Source: Rhodocyclaceae bacterium
Lineage (GTDB): Bacteria > Pseudomonadota > Gammaproteobacteria > Burkholderiales > Rhodocyclaceae
Assembly: GCA_019455325.1 (NCBI GenBank)
Contig: JACFMQ010000002.1
Span: 81,253-145,252 of the forward strand
Length of the DNA: 64,000 bases
Direction of reading: 5' to 3'
How positions within the stretch are numbered: the first letter of the stretch is position 1; each line of letters opens with the position of its first letter. The notes below the pieces were generated by a model. It searched no databases. It worked only from the letters and a program-made list of their open reading frames with translations, and was not told where the DNA came from. The position numbers and the translations under genes are program-made. Below, piece after piece: positions 27,302 to 38,260 of this stretch.

Positions 27302-27792
27302 CCATGCCCGCACCCGGAATCCGTGCCGTCCTCCTGCTGCTCGCGCTGGCGGCGACGCCCGCCGCCGCGCCGGCCGCTGCCGAAGCGACGGCGCCACCCC
27401 AGGATCTGGCGTCCCTGAAGAACGCCTACCGCGAGGTGGACCTGCGCCAGTTCGTCGCCGCCTCGCGCACGGGAAAGCCCGGCCTGCGCACCATCTTCGT
27501 GCCGGCGCGGGTGAAGTTCCGCGCCCGCCTCGCCCGCCCGCCCATCCCGCAGGAGAGCGACTACCTGATGAGCGCGCTGCAGGCGACGGGCGTCGTCAAC
27601 CCGCCGACCGTCGAGCACGGCATCGGCCTCGACTACGGCGGCGAGAAGGGGCTGGCCGCCTACATCGAGAAGGACGCGGCGCGGCATCTCGCGAGCGCGG
27701 CGAAGGCCGGCGACACGCTCACCTTCTACGCGCTGCACGTCTACAACAACCACCGCGGCCCGGCCCTGGTGATCGTCTCCTTCGGCCAGTGA
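27298..27792 (+). CDS. Secreted protein of unknown function in the filament operon
   Basis: 164 residues. A signal peptide (MTMPAPGIRAVLLLLALAATPAAA, cut near AAA-A) and no other membrane segment, so it is probably periplasmic or exported. I recognise no domain; the C-terminal part (GDTLTFYALHVYNNHRGPALVIVSF) looks like a beta sandwich edge. It sits between two prepilin genes with ATGA overlaps on both sides, so it is co-translated with them and may be an assembly factor or a carried substrate. Confidence 0.65.
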   Translation: MTMPAPGIRAVLLLLALAATPAAAPAAAEATAPPQDLASLKNAYREVDLRQFVAASRTGKPGLRTIFVPARVKFRARLARPPIPQESDYLMSALQATGVVNPPTVEHGIGLDYGGEKGLAAYIEKDAARHLASAAKAGDTLTFYALHVYNNHRGPALVIVSFGQ

Positions 27793-28841
27793 TGACGCGT
27801 CGCGCCGGCTTCACGCTGATCGAACTGCTGGTGGTCGTGGCCATCCTCTCCGCCGCCGCCGCACTGGCCCTCGGCGCGCTCGGCCCGGACATGGCGCAGG
27901 TGCGCCACGATGACACGGCGAACCGGCTGGACGCGCTGCGCCGCGCCCTGCTCGCGGCGCCCTCCGTCGGCGGCGCGACGCTGCCCGGCGGCTACGTCGC
28001 CGACAACGGTGACCTGCCGGCGAGCCTCGCCCGGCTGACCGCGCGCGGCGACTTCGCGGCGCGCGACGCGCGCGCGCCGGTCTTCGACCCGGTGCCGGAC
28101 GCGGCCACCTGCGCCGACGACGGCGGCGCCGGCACGGAGACGCTGGACGGCGCCGCCGGCCTGCTCGTCAAGGGCCACCGCGGCGACTACCTCGCAGGCC
28201 GGGCGACGAACGGCGTCTTCCGCGACGGCTGGGGCAACGAGAGCGCCACCGACGACGCAACGAACTGGGGCTGGGCCGCGAGCCGCGACGAGACGGCGCA
28301 GAGCCTCGCGCTCGTCAGCCTCGGCGCCGACGGCGTGGCCGGCGGCGATCCGCCCTACGACAGCGACCGCGGCCTCGCCGTCGCCGCCGACGACTGGCTG
28401 CTGCCGATCGCCGGCTGGACGGTGACGGTGACGAACCGGAGCGGCGCCGACCTTGCCGCGCGGCACCTCTCGGTCAGCCTGCTGGTCTTCAGAAACGACG
28501 ACGACGGCGGCCATTGGCTGCGCTACAGCACGGCGACGCAGAACCTGTGCCTGGACGGCGACGGCGACGGGCTGGTCGACGGCGCGCCCTGCCTGCAGCA
28601 GGGGGCATCGTTCAGCTTCGCCGCCGGCTGCTGGCCGAGCGGCCCGAACGCGGAGATCCGGCACCGGCGGATTCCCCAGGGGCGGCACCTGCTGGTGCTG
28701 GTGGACACCGGCACCGCCGGCGATCCGTGGAGCGCCGACGGCAAGCCCTGGCGGAAGCAGGCGGGCGACGCCCCCGTCGTCCGCCAGATCGACGCGCTGG
28801 CCGGCCACGCCCTGCCGGCCGTCGACCTGGAGATGCGATGA
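27792..28841 (+). CDS. Prepilin-like protein (filament system, subunit 3)
   Basis: 349 residues. A very short leader MTRRAG, then FTLIELLVVVAILSAAAALALGALG with Glu5. The large mature domain has Asp/Asn-rich loops (CLDGDGDGLVDGAPC) resembling a calcium-binding loop between two cysteines. Large size suggests a tip or minor subunit. The start overlaps the preceding stop, and its stop overlaps the next start. Confidence 0.75.
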   Translation: MTRRAGFTLIELLVVVAILSAAAALALGALGPDMAQVRHDDTANRLDALRRALLAAPSVGGATLPGGYVADNGDLPASLARLTARGDFAARDARAPVFDPVPDAATCADDGGAGTETLDGAAGLLVKGHRGDYLAGRATNGVFRDGWGNESATDDATNWGWAASRDETAQSLALVSLGADGVAGGDPPYDSDRGLAVAADDWLLPIAGWTVTVTNRSGADLAARHLSVSLLVFRNDDDGGHWLRYSTATQNLCLDGDGDGLVDGAPCLQQGASFSFAAGCWPSGPNAEIRHRRIPQGRHLLVLVDTGTAGDPWSADGKPWRKQAGDAPVVRQIDALAGHALPAVDLEMR

Positions 28842-30571
28842 ACGCCGCGCGCCGCATCGCCCGGCGCCTCGCGCGCCTGCGCCTGCCGGCCCGGGGCGGC
28901 GGCAAGCCATGGCTGCTGCTGGCCTGGGAGATTTCCGGCCTGCGCGCCGCGCTGGCGATGCCCGTGGCCGGCGGCGCGCGCATCGTCTTCACGGCCTCGT
29001 CGCCGCAGGCCGACTTCGCGGCGGCGCTCGACGACGTGCTCGCGCAGATGGCGGCGGCGAAGCAGAAGAAGCCGGCGCGCGCGGCGCTGGCGGCGCGCCA
29101 GTTGCTGCCGCTCACCGTCGCGCTGCCGATCCCGCCGGACAAGCCGCGGCCGGCGGCGCAGATGCGCGAGCTGGCGCGCGGCGACCTGGAGATGGCGCTC
29201 GCCGAGTTCGGCAGCCTGTGGAGCTTCGGCACCCTGCTCGCCGCGCGCGGCCATCTGACGACGGCGGACCGCGAAGCCGTCGCGCAATACCGGGACGCCC
29301 ACCGCGAAGGCATGGCGACGCCGCTGCGCTACGGCGAGATCGCGCTCGAACTCGGCCTCATCGAACGGCCGGCGATCGACCAGTGCCTGCGCTTGCAGGA
29401 ACGCCTGCAGAACGTCGACGGCGAGCTGGTCGCCGGCTGGAACGGCCGCCTCCACGACAAGCAGCCGCTGTGGCTGGCCTGCGCCGTCGAGCGCGAGCAG
29501 CACCACGCCTGGGCGCGCGCGCTCTCCGCGCGCGGCCTCTCCCTGGCGACCAGCCTGCCCTTCTCGTGGCTGGCCAGCGAGGACGACGGCGCGGAGACGG
29601 CGGCGGACGCGCCCGGCCGCGTCAGCGTCGAGCTGCACCGCGAGGAGGCGCTGGCCGTGTATCGCCGGCAGGGCCGCGTCGTCGCCGCGCGCGGCGAGGC
29701 GCGCAGCGAGCGCGGGCTGCGCGCCGAATGGCTGGCGCGCCTGATGGCCGACTGGCTGGCCGAGCCGCGCCTGGAAATCGAACTGGTGGCGCTGCATGCC
29801 GAGGACGAGGCGGCGGCGCTCGCCGTCGGCGAAACGCTGGCGCAGGACACCGGCCACCCGGTGCGCGTGCGCGCGCCGGAGGAATCCTGGCCGCGGCTGT
29901 GGGCCTCCCTGCTGCGCGAGGCGACGGCGGCGCCGGCCGGCCGGCGCCTGCCGCACCTGGCCGAGCGCGACCTGCGCGGCCCGCTGTGGAAGACGCCGGA
30001 CTTCCTGCGCGCGGCGGCGCTCGGCGGCGTGCTGCTGGCGCTCGTCGCCGTCGAAGGCGAGCAGCGCTGGCGGCTGGCCGCGCTGGAAGCGCGCATCGAG
30101 GCGCGGCAGCAGGCGGAGCGGGAAAAGGCCGCCAGCGCGCAGCAGCAGGCGCGCCTTCTCGCCGAACTCACGCAACTGGCGCGCGATCTCGACAAGGCGC
30201 GCGCGGAGATCGCGCCGATGGAAACCGAGTACCGGCGCCTGTCCGCGGTCCTGGCGATGCGGCACAACCTGCCGGAGCTGCTCTACGCGCTGTCGAGCGC
30301 GGTCGGCACCGACGCGGTGCTCGAATCGGTGAGGAACAGCCGCTCCGGGGCGAACGCCTCGTCGATCCAGGTGGTGGCCTGGTCGCCGTCCTACACCGGC
30401 GCGCAGGACTTCGTCGGCCGCGTCGCCGAGCTCGGCCAGTCCCTGCATTACGCCGTCTCGCAGAGCGAGAGCGTGGAGCGCGCCGGCCGCGACGGCAAGC
30501 CCGGCCACGAGGTGTCGTTCTGGCTGGTGCCGGAAGCGACGGCAGACGTGCCATCGCCGGAGGCGCCATGA
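28838..30571 (+). CDS. GspL/PilN-like inner-membrane assembly protein
   Basis: 577 residues. One transmembrane segment at about 385-405 (FLRAAALGGVLLALVAV) is followed by a coiled coil (RIEARQQAEREKAASAQQQARLLAEL) and a PilN/GspL-type periplasmic domain (LPELLYALSSAVGTDAVLESV). The cytoplasmic part of about 380 residues is far longer than PilN and is comparable to GspL or a PilM-PilN fusion; it contains a segment (YGEIALELGLIERPAIDQCLRLQERL) like the N-terminal domain of GspE/MshE ATPases. Probably recruits the ATPase to the inner-membrane platform. No other PilM-like gene is present. Confidence 0.6.
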   Translation: MNAARRIARRLARLRLPARGGGKPWLLLAWEISGLRAALAMPVAGGARIVFTASSPQADFAAALDDVLAQMAAAKQKKPARAALAARQLLPLTVALPIPPDKPRPAAQMRELARGDLEMALAEFGSLWSFGTLLAARGHLTTADREAVAQYRDAHREGMATPLRYGEIALELGLIERPAIDQCLRLQERLQNVDGELVAGWNGRLHDKQPLWLACAVEREQHHAWARALSARGLSLATSLPFSWLASEDDGAETAADAPGRVSVELHREEALAVYRRQGRVVAARGEARSERGLRAEWLARLMADWLAEPRLEIELVALHAEDEAAALAVGETLAQDTGHPVRVRAPEESWPRLWASLLREATAAPAGRRLPHLAERDLRGPLWKTPDFLRAAALGGVLLALVAVEGEQRWRLAALEARIEARQQAEREKAASAQQQARLLAELTQLARDLDKARAEIAPMETEYRRLSAVLAMRHNLPELLYALSSAVGTDAVLESVRNSRSGANASSIQVVAWSPSYTGAQDFVGRVAELGQSLHYAVSQSESVERAGRDGKPGHEVSFWLVPEATADVPSPEAP

Positions 30572-30582
30572 CGATCGACACC

Positions 30583-30696
30583 TACCGCAGAGACGCAGAG
30601 GCGCAGAGATTCGCAGAGAAAAGCAAAGCGGGGCATTGCGTTTTCGCTTTTCTCTGCGCCCCCTCTGCGCCTCTGCGTCTCTGCGGTGGACGTTCC
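30583..30696. repeat. Cargo-free palindromic copy of the GCAGAG repeat element
   Basis: About 114 bp forming a long inverted repeat: CCGCAGAGACGCAGAGGCGC on the left and its inverse complement ending TCTGCGGTGG on the right. An inner pair (CGCAGAGAAAAGC / GCTTTTCTCTGCG) and a short central spacer complete it. The arms match those around the GxxExxY gene at 16 kb, but no gene is enclosed. It lies between the GspL/PilN-like and PilO-like genes and would form a strong RNA hairpin in the operon transcript. Confidence 0.85.
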
Positions 30697-30719
30697 CCTC
30701 TTCAACCGGGGACTTCAGG

Positions 30720-31448
30720 ATGAACCGCCTCGACCCACTGCGCCGGCAGGCCGGTGCGCTGTACGAGCGCTGGCGGAAGCTGCCGGCCGGCGAGAAGAAC
30801 ATGCGCACGGCGGTGGCCGCGGCGGTCTGCTGCGCGGTGTATTTCGGCCTGGTCTGGCCGGCGGCGAAGAACCGTCTGGAAAAGATCGAATACGACCTGG
30901 CCAAGCAGACGGCGCGCAGCAAGGCATCGGGAAAGCAAGCGCCGGCGCCGGTGATGCCGCCGAGCCTGGGCGGCATGGGCGCGGCGCAGGCACAGGCCGA
31001 ACTGGCGGCGCTGCAGCAGCGCGCCGAGACGCTGCGCGCGACGCTCGACGAACTGCGCCGCGGCTTCGCGCCGGCCGACGACAACCTGGCGCTGAGCCTC
31101 CTGAAGAGCGGCCTGACCAGCCTGGCCGAGGCCGGCGACATGGAGGTGCTGGCCCTCGAACACATCTACCGGCGCCCGGAGGACCGCGACAAGCCGCCGA
31201 CGCCGGAACTGATCCGCGACGCCATCCAGGCCAACCCGTTCAAGCGCCCGCTGCTCTCGATGCGCGCGCGGGCGAGCTACCGCGGCCTGATGCAGTTCCT
31301 CGACGGGCTGGCCTCGCTGCCCTACGTGGCCGCGCCGGTGTGGAGCGACATCAGCGTCAAGACCGGCCGCCACCCCGACCAGCGCGCGCCGGGCAGCGCG
31401 ACGCCGGCCGCGCAGTGGCTGGAAGTCCAGATCCATTTCGCCATCTGA
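30720..31448 (+). CDS. PilO/GspM-like inner-membrane protein
   Basis: 242 residues. One transmembrane segment near residues 30-45 (AVAAAVCCAVYFGLVWPA) is followed by a coiled coil (AQAELAALQQRAETLRATLDELRRGFAPADDNLALSL) and a ferredoxin-like periplasmic domain, the layout of PilO/GspM/MshJ. It pairs with PilN-like proteins to align the platform with the secretin. ATG 30720 comes right after the palindromic repeat, so its ribosome-binding region lies next to that hairpin. Confidence 0.65.
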   Translation: MNRLDPLRRQAGALYERWRKLPAGEKNMRTAVAAAVCCAVYFGLVWPAAKNRLEKIEYDLAKQTARSKASGKQAPAPVMPPSLGGMGAAQAQAELAALQQRAETLRATLDELRRGFAPADDNLALSLLKSGLTSLAEAGDMEVLALEHIYRRPEDRDKPPTPELIRDAIQANPFKRPLLSMRARASYRGLMQFLDGLASLPYVAAPVWSDISVKTGRHPDQRAPGSATPAAQWLEVQIHFAI

Positions 31449-31456
31449 GCGCCGCG

Positions 31457-32574
31457 ATGACCGCCTTCTTCCCCCGCCTGCCGCCCGCCGAACGCTTCGA
31501 CCGCCTGCTCGCGGCGACGGTGGCGCGCCAGGCTTCCGACCTGCACCTGGCCATCGGCCGGCCGCCGATCCTGCGGCAGCACGGCGTGCTGGCGCCGCTG
31601 GCCGAGCCGGACTGGGACGCGCAAACGATGAGCGGCCTGCTCGACGGCCTGCTGGCGGCCGGCCAGCGGCACGACCTGGACGCGCGCGGCAGCGTGGACC
31701 TCGGCCACACCGGCGGCGGCGGCGAGCGCTTTCGCATCAACGTGTTCCGCGCGCTCGGCCAGCCGGCGCTGGTGGCGCGCCACCTGCCGGCGCGCTTCGC
31801 CTCGCTGGCCGAGCTGCGCCTGCCGGAGAGCCTGCGCGAACTGGCCGGCCTCAATTCCGGCATGGTGCTGGTCACCGGCATCACCGGCAGCGGCAAGAGC
31901 ACGACGCTGGCCACCCTGATCAACGAGATCAACGAGCGCACGCCGGCGCACATCCTGACCATCGAGGACCCGGTCGAATTCGTGCACCGGCCGAAGCAGG
32001 CGCTGATCAGCCACCGCGAGCTGCACACCGACGTGCCGGACTTCGCCGGCGCCGTGAAGTCGGCGCTGCGCGAGGACCCGGACGTGATCCTGGTCGGCGA
32101 GCTGCGCGACACCGAGACCATGCGCGCCGCGCTGACCGCGGCGGAAACCGGCCACCTGGTGTTCTCGACGCTGCACACGGCGGACGCGGCCGGCGCCATC
32201 GAGCGCTTCGTCGGCGCCTTCTCCGGCGCGGAACAGGGCGTGGTGCGCCATCGCCTCTCCCTGGTGCTGAAGGCGGTGATCGCCCAACAGTTGCTGCCGG
32301 TACTCGGCGCCGCCGGGCGCGTGGCCGTGGTCGAGGTGCTGCGCGTGACGCCGGCGGTGGCCAACCTGATCGCCTCCGGGCGCAGCGCGCAGATCTATTC
32401 GGCGATCGAGTCCGGCCGCGAGATCGGCATGCAGACCTTCGACCAGGCGCTCGCCGGCCACGCGCGCGACCGCCTGATCGCGGCCGACGAGGCGCGCCGC
32501 CTGGCGCGCGACCCGGCGAACTTCGACCGGCTGCTGCGCGCCGGGCGCAGCGGCGGCGACGGCGGGGCGGCGGC

Positions 32575-32578
<4 letters not shown>
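31457..32578 (+). CDS. PilT-like retraction ATPase
   Basis: 373 residues. Walker A GITGSGKSTT (141-150), Asp box TIEDPVEF (168-175), Walker B DPDVILVGELRD, and a His box AETGHLVFSTLHT. The short N-domain and lack of a zinc finger place it with PilT rather than PilB. Hexameric PilT-type motors depolymerise type IV pili. Its presence next to a PilB/GspE-type gene suggests a filament that can be drawn back, which is not typical of type II secretion. The stop overlaps the next ATG. Confidence 0.85.
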
Positions 32579-34191
<1,613 letters not shown>

Positions 34192-34201
34192 GGCACGGAC
34201 G

Positions 34202-35428
34202 ATGAGCGCCTGGACCTACGTCTGCCTGACGCCCGACGGGCAGGAACGGAAGGGCGCGATCGAGGCCAACGACCTCGACCACGCGCGCGGCCTGCTGCGC
34301 GGCCAGGGCCTGCGCGTGCTCGACCTGCGTTCCGGCAGCGAAGGCGACCGTTCGCCGCTCGCCCTGCTCGCCGGCGCGCGGCGCGCGCTGGCGGCGAGCC
34401 TGGGCGTGCGCAACGCCGACCTGCTGCTCTTCTACCACCAGATGCAACTGATGCTGCGCGCCGGCCACACCATCCTGGAAGCGCTCGGCGCGGCCGGCCG
34501 GCTGGCCGCGCGGCCGCGCCTCGGCGACATCCTCGAACGCTGCGGCGAGCGCGTCAGCGCCGGCAGCAGCTTCTCGGCGAGCCTGGCGAAGGAGCCGGCC
34601 ACCTTCCCGCGCATCGCGGTCAAGCTGCTTGAAGCCGGCGAGGCGAGCGGCGAGCTGGACAGCGTGTTCGGCCGGCTGGCGATACTCACCGAGCGCCGCG
34701 CCGACGTGCGCCGCCAGCTCCTCACCGCGCTTTCCTATCCGGCCATCGTCCTGCTGCTCGCCGTCGGCGTCGTCAGCTACCTCGTCAGCACCGTGCTGCC
34801 GCGCCTGACGCTCTTCCTGCAGGGGCGCGGCAAGGCCATCCCGTGGGCGGCGCAGACCCTGCTCGACGTCGCCGACTGGTTCGCGCGCTGGGGCGGCACG
34901 CTGGGCATGGCGCTGCTCGGCACGACGGTGGCGGTGCTCGCGCTGTGGCGCATTCCCCGCTTCCGCCTGCTCGGCGACCGTCTGCTGCTGGAAGTGCCGG
35001 TCATCGGCGGCACGCTGATGGCCGCGGCCATGGCCCAGTTCGCCTGGACCTTCGGCCTGCTGCTGAAGAGCCGGCTGACGGCGCTGGACACGCTGCGCGT
35101 GGTCACGCAGGTGGTCGGCAACGCGGCCGTCGCGCGTGCGCTCGACGAAGCCGCCGAACAGGTGCTCGAAGGCCGGGCGCTCGCCGTGGCACTGGCGCGG
35201 CCGCCGATTCCCGCGCTGGTGCAGCACATGGCGGCGGTGGGCGAGCGCAGCGGCGAGCTGGAACCGGTGATGGAGGCGCTCGGCAACCATTACCAGAAGG
35301 CGCTCGACGCACGCATCAAGCTGCTCTCGATGATGATCGAGCCGGTGATGACGCTGTTCATCGGCGGCATCGTCGGCCTCGTCTATTTCGCCTTCTTCCA
35401 GGCGGTGATGACGGTGGCCGCCGGCTGA
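34202..35428 (+). CDS. GspF/PilC-like platform protein
   Basis: 408 residues with two GspF repeats, each a helical cytoplasmic bundle, and three transmembrane segments (PAIVLLLAVGVVSYLVSTV, LGMALLGTTVAVLAL and FIGGIVGLVYFAFFQAVM at the C-terminus). Conserved elements include LLLFYHQMQLMLRAGHTILEAL and PRIAVKLLEAGEASGELD. The rotating platform on which filament subunits are assembled. It starts 10 bp after the ATPase gene. Confidence 0.9.
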   Translation: MSAWTYVCLTPDGQERKGAIEANDLDHARGLLRGQGLRVLDLRSGSEGDRSPLALLAGARRALAASLGVRNADLLLFYHQMQLMLRAGHTILEALGAAGRLAARPRLGDILERCGERVSAGSSFSASLAKEPATFPRIAVKLLEAGEASGELDSVFGRLAILTERRADVRRQLLTALSYPAIVLLLAVGVVSYLVSTVLPRLTLFLQGRGKAIPWAAQTLLDVADWFARWGGTLGMALLGTTVAVLALWRIPRFRLLGDRLLLEVPVIGGTLMAAAMAQFAWTFGLLLKSRLTALDTLRVVTQVVGNAAVARALDEAAEQVLEGRALAVALARPPIPALVQHMAAVGERSGELEPVMEALGNHYQKALDARIKLLSMMIEPVMTLFIGGIVGLVYFAFFQAVMTVAAG

Positions 35429-35459
35429 GATCCCTATCCGACGACAAGAACCCGCGCAG

Positions 35460-35927
35460 ATGAAAACACGACTCCCCGCCCTGCTCGCTACCGCCGCGCT
35501 GTCCGCCGGCGCGGCGGCGGCCGCTCCGTCCACCGCCGTTGCCGACAGGCATGCGGACGCGGCCGTCGCCGTTCCGCGGCCGCCGTCCGTCGCCGCCGCG
35601 CTGCGCCCGCCGCGCCCGCTCAACGATCCGTTCGCCGTCTCGCCGCAGCTCTACGAGCGGCGCGGCCCGCGCTTCAGCGGGCTGCCCGGCGCCAGCGTCC
35701 TCGACCTGCAGCGGCGCGTGCGCGTCAAGGCGCTGATGGCGACCGCCGGCGGCGGCATGGCGCAGCTCCTGGTCAACGGCCGCGACGCCCTCACCGTGAT
35801 GCACAAGGAAGTGGTCGACCTCGGCGACCTGGGCATCTACGAGGTGCAGATCGGCCGCGCCGGCGTCGCCCTCAGCGAGCCCGGCGCCTCCGACGCGGCC
35901 GGCGGCAAGAAGGTGGTGCTGCGATGA
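35460..35927 (+). CDS. PilP/GspC/MshK-like periplasmic protein
   Basis: 155 residues. A signal peptide (MKTRLPALLATAALSAGAAAAA), a Pro/Ala-rich linker with LNDPF (a motif often seen near the start of such proteins), then a small beta domain (VKALMATAGGGMAQLLVNGRDALTVMHKEVVDLGDLGIYEVQ). This HR-domain-like fold links the inner-membrane complex to the secretin in PilP, GspC and MshK. No lipobox cysteine is visible. It ends in an ATGA overlap with the secretin gene, as expected. Confidence 0.6.
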   Translation: MKTRLPALLATAALSAGAAAAAPSTAVADRHADAAVAVPRPPSVAAALRPPRPLNDPFAVSPQLYERRGPRFSGLPGASVLDLQRRVRVKALMATAGGGMAQLLVNGRDALTVMHKEVVDLGDLGIYEVQIGRAGVALSEPGASDAAGGKKVVLR

Positions 35928-38260
35928 AACGCGCCGCCCGCCTTTTCCATCCGCCGCGGCGCCTGCTCGCCGCCTGCGCCGCCGTCCTCGCCCTCGCCTC
36001 GCCGGCGGCCGCCGGCAAGGCGCCGCAGGAGCCGGCCACGGCCCTCGGCGACATCCAGCTCACGCAGATCCGCCTCGACGACGCCGCGCGCCTGCTCTCG
36101 CAGGTGGGCAAGGCGAACGTGGTGGTGACCGGCCAGGTCTCGGAGAAGATCGTCTCGCTCTACCTGCGCGACGCCACGGTCGCCGACATGGTGAAGAACC
36201 TGTGCCGCGCCGCCGGCGTCTGGTACCGCTACGACGCCGGCTCGAAGACCTACGTCATCATGAGCGGCGAGGAATACCGCAAGGACCTGGCGCTGGTCCG
36301 CGACGAGAAGACGCGGGTGTTCACGCTGCGCCACCACAACGTCGTCGCCGCGGCCAATGCGATCCGGGCGCTGTTCGGCACGCGCGTCGCGCTCGCCGCG
36401 CCGGTCGAGGAAATGCCGCCGACCTCGCTCGGCGCCGGCAGCCGCACGCGCACCGCGGGCAGCGGCACGTCGGCGGGCGGCGCCGGCCGCAGCGGCGGCA
36501 CGGGCACAAGCGGGAGCGGCCGCCAGGGCGGCGGCAACGCCTTCGGCGGCGGCGCCAGCCTCGATCTGCCGGGCACGGGCGCCTCGGCCACGGGCGGACG
36601 CGGCGGCGCGACGACCGAGCACGACCCGGCGAAGGATCTCGACCGCCTGAGCCTCGACCGCGTCGAGGCGCAGGCCGGCGTCGACGCCGAGGGCCGGCCG
36701 CGGCTGGGCGTCGCCGAGGTCCAGGAGATGGCCGCCCGCCAGGGGCCGCCGATCCACCTCACCTACAACCGGCTGAACAACCTGCTGCTGGTGCGCACCG
36801 GCGACGACGGCGCGCTGGAGCAGATCGCCGCGCTGGTGCGGGACATGGACCGGCCGCCGCGACAGGTGCTGCTGGAAATGCGGATTCTCGAAGTCACGCT
36901 CGACGACGGCTACCGCTCGGTCTTCGACATCGGCCTGGGCGGCCGGCGCACGACGCCCGGCCCGCTGCCGAGCGGCGCGCTGGGGACGACGACGCCGAGC
37001 TACGCGAAGAACTCGATGACCAGCGGCCTGTTCGACGCGGAGCAGAACGCCAACCTGGTCTGGCAGGTGATGAGCGAGTCGCTGAGCCTGCGCCTGCAGC
37101 TCCTGGCCACCGAGAACAAGCTGAAGACGCTCGCCTCGCCGATGCTGGTCGCCGCCAACAACCAGCCGGCGCGGCTGTTCATCGGCGACGAGCGGGTGCT
37201 CACCGTCGGCGCCTCGTCGCAGAGCATCACCGGCACCACCGGCGCGACCAACACGCAGATCACCGTCGAGACCGAGAAGCGCGACGTCGGCCAGACGCTC
37301 TCGATCCTGCCGCGCATCAACGGCGACCGCTCGGTCAGCCTGACCATCGACCAGGACAGCTCGACGGTCAGGATCGGCGACGCGACGATGCCGATCGCCA
37401 CGGCCGACGGCAACATCTTCTACTTCCCGATCGACACGGTGAACACCGCCGCCGTGCAAGTGACCGCACACGCACGCGACGGCATGACCGTGGCCATCGG
37501 CGGCATGATCCGCGAGAGCACGGAGCGCGGCGAGGAGAAGGTGCCGCTGCTCGGCGACATCCCCGGCCTCGGCTTCTTCTTCAAGCGCGACGTGCGCGCC
37601 GCGGTGCGTTCGCAAATCGTGCTGCTGATCACGCCGCGCGTGCTCGAAAGCCCGGAAGAGGCCGACGCGCTGGCGCAGACGCACGTGCACAGCCACGACG
37701 ACCTGGCGGCGCGCGTGCCGCGCGGGCCGGTGGTGCCGAAGCCGACGGGCTTCCTCGCGGCGCCGGAAGCGCCGGCCGGCGGCGTCGACGCGACGCCATC
37801 GGCGCCGATGGCCGACAGCGCACCGCCGACGCCGGCCGCCGGAGGAAGCGCGGCGGCGCCCGCCTCCGTGCCGCTGGCCGAGGCGGCCGGCGGCCAGGCG
37901 GCGTTCGCCGATCTGGCGCGCGCGGCGGCGCGCGCAGTGCGCGCCGCCGACCCGACCGCGCCGCCGGACGACCGCCTGCGAACGGTCGGCGTGGCCGGCG
38001 CCAGCTTCCGCCTCGGCGACGGCCTGGAAGCCCGCCCGGTGGCGAGCTGGCGGCGCGACGGCCTGTACGTCACGGCGCTGCGCGTCGTCAACCTCGCCGA
38101 CCGGCCGGCGCCGCTGCCGGCCGCCGCGTTCCGCGGCCGCTGGGCGGCGCTGGTCGTGGAAAGGCCCCGGCTCGCCGCCGCCACCGGCGCCGATTCGTGG
38201 AGCTGGGTCTATGCGATCTCGCGCCTGCCCTTCGACGAGGCGCTGGAGCGCACGCGATGA
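35924..38260 (+). CDS. Secretin, GspD/PilQ/MshL family, with extra C-terminal domain
   Basis: 778 residues. A signal peptide (to about residue 30), an N0/STN-like domain (ITLTQIRLDDAARLL-type start), an N1-like domain, a Gly/Ser-rich linker (about 165-225), then the secretin core (VLLEMRILEVTLDDGYRSVFDIGL through VAIGGMIRESTE...VPLLGDIPGLGFFF and VLLITPRVLE at about 560-570). About 200 further residues follow: a Pro/Ala linker and a small domain (GVAGASFRLGDGLEARPVASWRRDGLYVTALRVVNL) not normally found in secretins. It forms the outer-membrane gate for the filament. The stop overlaps the following barrel gene. Confidence 0.88.
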   Translation: MKRAARLFHPPRRLLAACAAVLALASPAAAGKAPQEPATALGDIQLTQIRLDDAARLLSQVGKANVVVTGQVSEKIVSLYLRDATVADMVKNLCRAAGVWYRYDAGSKTYVIMSGEEYRKDLALVRDEKTRVFTLRHHNVVAAANAIRALFGTRVALAAPVEEMPPTSLGAGSRTRTAGSGTSAGGAGRSGGTGTSGSGRQGGGNAFGGGASLDLPGTGASATGGRGGATTEHDPAKDLDRLSLDRVEAQAGVDAEGRPRLGVAEVQEMAARQGPPIHLTYNRLNNLLLVRTGDDGALEQIAALVRDMDRPPRQVLLEMRILEVTLDDGYRSVFDIGLGGRRTTPGPLPSGALGTTTPSYAKNSMTSGLFDAEQNANLVWQVMSESLSLRLQLLATENKLKTLASPMLVAANNQPARLFIGDERVLTVGASSQSITGTTGATNTQITVETEKRDVGQTLSILPRINGDRSVSLTIDQDSSTVRIGDATMPIATADGNIFYFPIDTVNTAAVQVTAHARDGMTVAIGGMIRESTERGEEKVPLLGDIPGLGFFFKRDVRAAVRSQIVLLITPRVLESPEEADALAQTHVHSHDDLAARVPRGPVVPKPTGFLAAPEAPAGGVDATPSAPMADSAPPTPAAGGSAAAPASVPLAEAAGGQAAFADLARAAARAVRAADPTAPPDDRLRTVGVAGASFRLGDGLEARPVASWRRDGLYVTALRVVNLADRPAPLPAAAFRGRWAALVVERPRLAAATGADSWSWVYAISRLPFDEALERTR

